Shown: positions 44,700-47,475 of the stretch, piece by piece | How positions within the stretch are numbered: position 1 is the stretch's first letter | Layout of the letters: each line of letters opens with the position of its first letter | Assembly: GCF_030464885.1 (NCBI RefSeq) | Contig: NZ_JALPRJ010000065.1 | Location: 1-47,475, forward strand | Length of the DNA: 47,475 nt | DNA from: Caballeronia sp. SEWSISQ10-4 2 | Lineage (GTDB): Bacteria > Pseudomonadota > Gammaproteobacteria > Burkholderiales > Burkholderiaceae | Direction: 5' to 3' | Notes under the pieces: model-generated | The model's database searches: none | What the model saw: only the letters and a program-made list of their open reading frames with translations | Told to the model about the DNA's origin: nothing | Translations under genes and position numbers: made by a program

Positions 44700-44729
44700 G
44701 GGTTCTGCCAATAGTTGCCGGCAGAACCC
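44700..44729. terminator. Bidirectional hairpin between membrane-protein gene and cydB
   Basis: A perfect 10-bp stem, GGGTTCTGCC (44700-44709) and GGCAGAACCC (44720-44729), has a 10-nt loop. It lies between two convergent genes. There is no long T-run, but its position and perfection support a terminator role. Confidence 0.7.
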
Positions 44730-44755
44730 CAACCCGTTCACCGGTGCGAGCAACC

Positions 44756-45763
44756 TTACGTGTGATATCCCATATCGCCGCGTACTTTGCCTCGAAACAC
44801 CCAGTAAGACCACACCACATAAAGCACGATCACAGGCAACAGGAACATTGTCCCGATCAGCAGGAACTGCTGCGAAAGCGGTGTGGTGGATGCATCCCAC
44901 AACGTCACCGACGGCGGCGCGATAAAAGGCCAAAGGCTGATCACAAGACCCGTGAACGCCAGAAAGAACAGCCCGATCGAGCACATGAACGGGACGACTT
45001 CCTTGCGTTTCTCGAGCGCCGACCACAACGTCCAGACCAGCAGCACAGTCAGCACCGGCACCGGCGCGAACACGAAACTATTCGGGAAGCTGAACCAGCG
45101 CGCGGAGATACGCGCGTCCTTCAGCGGCGTCCAGATACTGATCAGCAAAATAAACGCGACCACGCCGAACAGCACTTTCTTCGCCATGCCGCGAGCCCAT
45201 TCCTGCAGCTCACCTTCCGTTTTAAGCACGAGCCACGTCGTGCCCTGCAGCGCGTAGCCAAAGATCAGCCCGACACCCGTCAGCAGCGGAAACGGCGCGA
45301 ACCAGTCCCAACTCGTGCCGGCAAACACACGTCCGTGAATCGGAAAGCCCTGCATGAACATGCCGAGCACAACGCCTTGAGAGAACGTCGCGATCAGCGA
45401 TCCATAACCGAACGCGCCGTCCCATATCCACTTGCGCGCACCCACGACCTCGCGGAATTCAAACGCCACGCCACGGAAGATCAAACCCAGCAGCATCAGC
45501 AGGATCGGAAAATAAACAGCTGGCACGATGATCGCGAACGCAAGCGGGAAGACCGCGAGCAAACCGCCGCCGCCAAGGATCAGCCAGGTTTCGTTGAAGT
45601 CCCAGACGGGCGCGACCGAGTTGATCATCAGCTGGCGTTCGACGGGGTCGCGGCGCAGCAGGAACACCATGCCCACGCCGAGATCGAAGCCATCGAGCAG
45701 CACGTACATGAATACCGCGAGCGCCAGGATAGCGGCCCACATCGGCACGAGGTCGAGCATCAT
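44756..45763 (-). CDS. cydB: Cytochrome bd-type quinol oxidase subunit II
   Basis: This 335-aa polytopic membrane subunit is of the CioB/CydB type. The N-terminus has FMYVLLDGFDLGVGMVFLL and VAPVWDFNETWLILGGGGL (the heme-proximal region), and IFRGVAFEFRE follows. It works with CydA to reduce oxygen using quinol without pumping protons. Its ATG overlaps the cydA stop by 4 bases. No cydX-like small frame is apparent between its stop and the hairpin at 44700-44729. Confidence 0.95.
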   Translation of the reverse strand: MMLDLVPMWAAILALAVFMYVLLDGFDLGVGMVFLLRRDPVERQLMINSVAPVWDFNETWLILGGGGLLAVFPLAFAIIVPAVYFPILLMLLGLIFRGVAFEFREVVGARKWIWDGAFGYGSLIATFSQGVVLGMFMQGFPIHGRVFAGTSWDWFAPFPLLTGVGLIFGYALQGTTWLVLKTEGELQEWARGMAKKVLFGVVAFILLISIWTPLKDARISARWFSFPNSFVFAPVPVLTVLLVWTLWSALEKRKEVVPFMCSIGLFFLAFTGLVISLWPFIAPPSVTLWDASTTPLSQQFLLIGTMFLLPVIVLYVVWSYWVFRGKVRGDMGYHT

Positions 45764-47223
45764 GATCTCCTGGAAGGGGGAACGACATCGTCCGGACCGG
45801 CCGCTTTGGCGGCGCCGGTACTGCCCGGCGCATTAGCCGATGCCGCCGACAACGGCCTCGCCGCGCGTGTTTCCGGTTGCAGCAGATCGCTGTCGATATC
45901 GGCGTGTTCATCGGCGGGGCCGATCCGCACGAGCCGTCGCAGCAGGATGAATCCCGAGCCGAAGATGACGATATACGCCAGCACGTAGAGCAGCCACGAG
46001 AGCCCGACATCGCCGGCAGTCAACGACGGCGTGACCGAATCGCTGGTGCGCAGCAATCCATACACGGTCCACGGCTGGCGGCCGCTTTCAGTGGTCGTCC
46101 ATCCCGCCAGCACAGCGATAAACCCCAGCGGCATGCCGAGTGTGGCGCAACGCAGCCAGCGCGGACTTGTTTCAAGCTTGCCGCGCGCGAACAGCACGAT
46201 GCCGGAGAGCACCAGCGCAAACATCAGCAACGCGATGCCGACCATGATCCGGAACGCGAAGAACACGACGGCGACGTTCGGTCGGTCCTCACGCGGGAAG
46301 TCTTTCAGGCCGCGCACGGTGCCGTTCGGATCGTGCGTGAGATAGATGCTGCCGAGTACGGGAATCGAAATTTCGAAATCGTTGCGTTCGTTGGCCTGGT
46401 CGGGGATCGCGAAGATATTGGCGGGCACGCGCGAACCGGTGTCCCACAAGCCTTCCATCGCGGCGATCTTGGCCGGCTGATGTTCGAGCGTGTTGAGACC
46501 GTGCATGTCGCCGATCACCATCTGCACCGGCACCATGATCACGAGAAAGATCAGGGCCATCTTGGTCATCACGCGGCTCTCCTCCAGTGCGCGCCGCTGC
46601 CGCAAATAGAGCGCGCCCACGCCGAGAATCACGAACGCGGCGGTCACAAGAAAGGCGCTGACTGTGTGGCCGAGACGGTAGGGGAAGGAGGGGGTGAAGA
46701 TGGCGTCGAAGAAACTCGTCACTTCGAAGCGGCCATCCGGGAGAATCCGGTAACCGGCCGGCGTCTGCATCCAGCTATTCACCGCCAGAATCCAGAACGA
46801 CGAAATCACCGTTCCCGACGCGACAAAAACAGCCGCCAGCACATGCGCCCATTGCGGCACGAGCTTGCGGCCGAACAGCAGGACGCCGAGAAACGCGGCT
46901 TCAAGAAAAAATGCGGTCAGGACCTCGTAACCCATCAGCGGGCCGATCACGCTGGCGGTGGCATCGGTGAAACGGCTCCAGTTGGTGCCGAACTGGAACG
47001 GCATCACAATTCCCGATACCACGCCCATGCCGAATGAAACGGCGAATATCTTCAGCCAGAACGCAGAAAGCCGCCTGTACACATCCCGCGCGGTTATCCA
47101 CCAGAGCAATTCAAGCGTCGCGATAAAGCACGATAAACCGACCGTGAAGGCCGGCAACAGGATGTGAAACGCAATCACCCAGGCGAACTGGAAGCGGGAT
47201 AGCAAAACGGCATCGAACTCCAT
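45760..47223 (-). CDS. cydA: Cytochrome bd-type quinol oxidase subunit I
   Basis: This 487-aa heme-bearing subunit has a heme ligand His near residue 20 (VIAFHILLPAF), a second in YRLGHTVSAFL and the Q-loop motif GDMHGLNTLEHQPAKIAAMEG (partly quoted). The Q-loop is short, as in cyanide-insensitive oxidases (CioA), rather than the long E. coli type. The ATG at 47223 is preceded by GGAG. The C-terminal 45 residues are hydrophilic and Ala/Pro-rich. The promoter must lie in 47224-47420. Confidence 0.95.
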   Translation of the reverse strand: MEFDAVLLSRFQFAWVIAFHILLPAFTVGLSCFIATLELLWWITARDVYRRLSAFWLKIFAVSFGMGVVSGIVMPFQFGTNWSRFTDATASVIGPLMGYEVLTAFFLEAAFLGVLLFGRKLVPQWAHVLAAVFVASGTVISSFWILAVNSWMQTPAGYRILPDGRFEVTSFFDAIFTPSFPYRLGHTVSAFLVTAAFVILGVGALYLRQRRALEESRVMTKMALIFLVIMVPVQMVIGDMHGLNTLEHQPAKIAAMEGLWDTGSRVPANIFAIPDQANERNDFEISIPVLGSIYLTHDPNGTVRGLKDFPREDRPNVAVVFFAFRIMVGIALLMFALVLSGIVLFARGKLETSPRWLRCATLGMPLGFIAVLAGWTTTESGRQPWTVYGLLRTSDSVTPSLTAGDVGLSWLLYVLAYIVIFGSGFILLRRLVRIGPADEHADIDSDLLQPETRAARPLSAASANAPGSTGAAKAAGPDDVVPPSRRS

Positions 47224-47347
47224 GAATACTCCGTGAGAGAAGTTTCAAATGGGCTGAATTCAACGACGCGTCAGGCCACGTTCGCACGCCGATCCAGCGT
47301 TATGTTGTGCCCGTTGCGACGGTGTTTCAACCATCGACCGCTGCGTA

Positions 47348-47366
47348 CTGGTTCAGATTAAACCAG
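47348..47366. promoter_or_regulatory. Inverted repeat upstream of cydA
   Basis: CTGGTT-N7-AACCAG forms a dyad 125 bases upstream of the cydA start. It may be an operator for the oxidase operon. No known consensus was matched. Confidence 0.3.
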
Positions 47367-47420
47367 GTTGCCGTTTTGGTTCAACGATGCCTTGACTGCT
47401 CCAACCGATCAAACCCGCGC

Positions 47421-47475
47421 TTGACGTCCTCCCGGTCCTAAAGGACCGGGATTCCTTCTGCAAGACGGCCACGTC
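47421..47475 (-). mobile_element. Right end of an IS200/IS605-type (tnpB) element, partial
   Basis: The segment TTGACGTCCT (47421-47430) is followed by CCCGGTCCT (47431-47439) and AGGACCGGG (47442-47450), then ATTCC. On the minus strand this reads GAATCCCGGTCCTTTAGGAC and then CGGGAGGACGTCAA, the form I know from right ends of IS605/IS1341-type elements, where it also forms the 3' part of the omega-RNA. The tnpB gene would lie beyond the window on the minus strand. No open frame of it is visible here. Confidence 0.6.

Noticed and set aside
44678..45988. Plus-strand open frame of 436 codons opposite cydB
   Set aside because: Composition is Arg/Gln/His-rich and without domains; cydB is certain on the other strand.

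Overview
The window looks like a chromosomal stretch of a Burkholderiaceae bacterium, most likely Paraburkholderia or Caballeronia. The reasons are uniformly high GC, the AlaRS, ValS, UvrD and CydAB sequence types, a Burkholderia-type inositol cluster, a cyanide-insensitive-type bd oxidase and the typical MCP architecture. No rRNA, tRNA, CRISPR array or complete transposon was seen. Nearly all long open frames opposite the called genes are high-GC shadows.

Layout. 1-5.1 kb: alaS with a clear terminator, a small exported glycine-zipper protein, a low-specificity threonine aldolase and a Nudix hydrolase. 5.2-10.4 kb: a tight operon of an iron-type alcohol dehydrogenase, a 4HBT thioesterase and a branched-chain-type ABC transporter (LivH, M, G, F) with no substrate-binding protein in the window. 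10.4-22.3 kb: a myo-inositol module. On the minus strand a periplasmic binding protein, permease and ATPase are followed by iolC(-J fusion), iolD, iolE and iolB. Divergently, an RpiR-family regulator (IolR-like) is followed by two Gfo/Idh/MocA dehydrogenases. The intergenic region holds a GGAA-N6-TTCC element, which matches the published rhizobial IolR motif. Together the genes cover uptake, oxidation and the ring-opening steps; iolA and iolI are not in the window. 22.4-30 kb: housekeeping genes tusA-like, galU, valS, uvrD and an MTA/SAH nucleosidase.

30-36 kb is the most unusual part. A near-ideal Fur-box palindrome drives two small translationally coupled genes that I cannot assign. Propionyl-CoA synthetase prpE follows, preceded by two spaced copies of an operator-like inverted repeat. 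Next comes a HicA/HicB-like toxin-antitoxin pair in which each gene appears interrupted by a one-base change in an A-run, with a 44-bp palindrome just upstream. A fosmidomycin-resistance-type MFS exporter lies behind it.

35.5-43.5 kb: signalling genes. These are a chemoreceptor with a sigma-28 promoter, an orphan 149-aa protein, an HDOD protein, a PAS-GGDEF-EAL protein with a degenerate GGDEF, and a YuxH-type EAL-HDOD protein preceded by a 13-bp-period tandem repeat. 43.6-47.2 kb: a membrane-anchored peroxiredoxin, a small membrane protein and cydAB. The last 55 bases carry a hairpin typical of the right end and omega-RNA 3' part of an IS200/IS605-type tnpB element, whose body must lie beyond the window.
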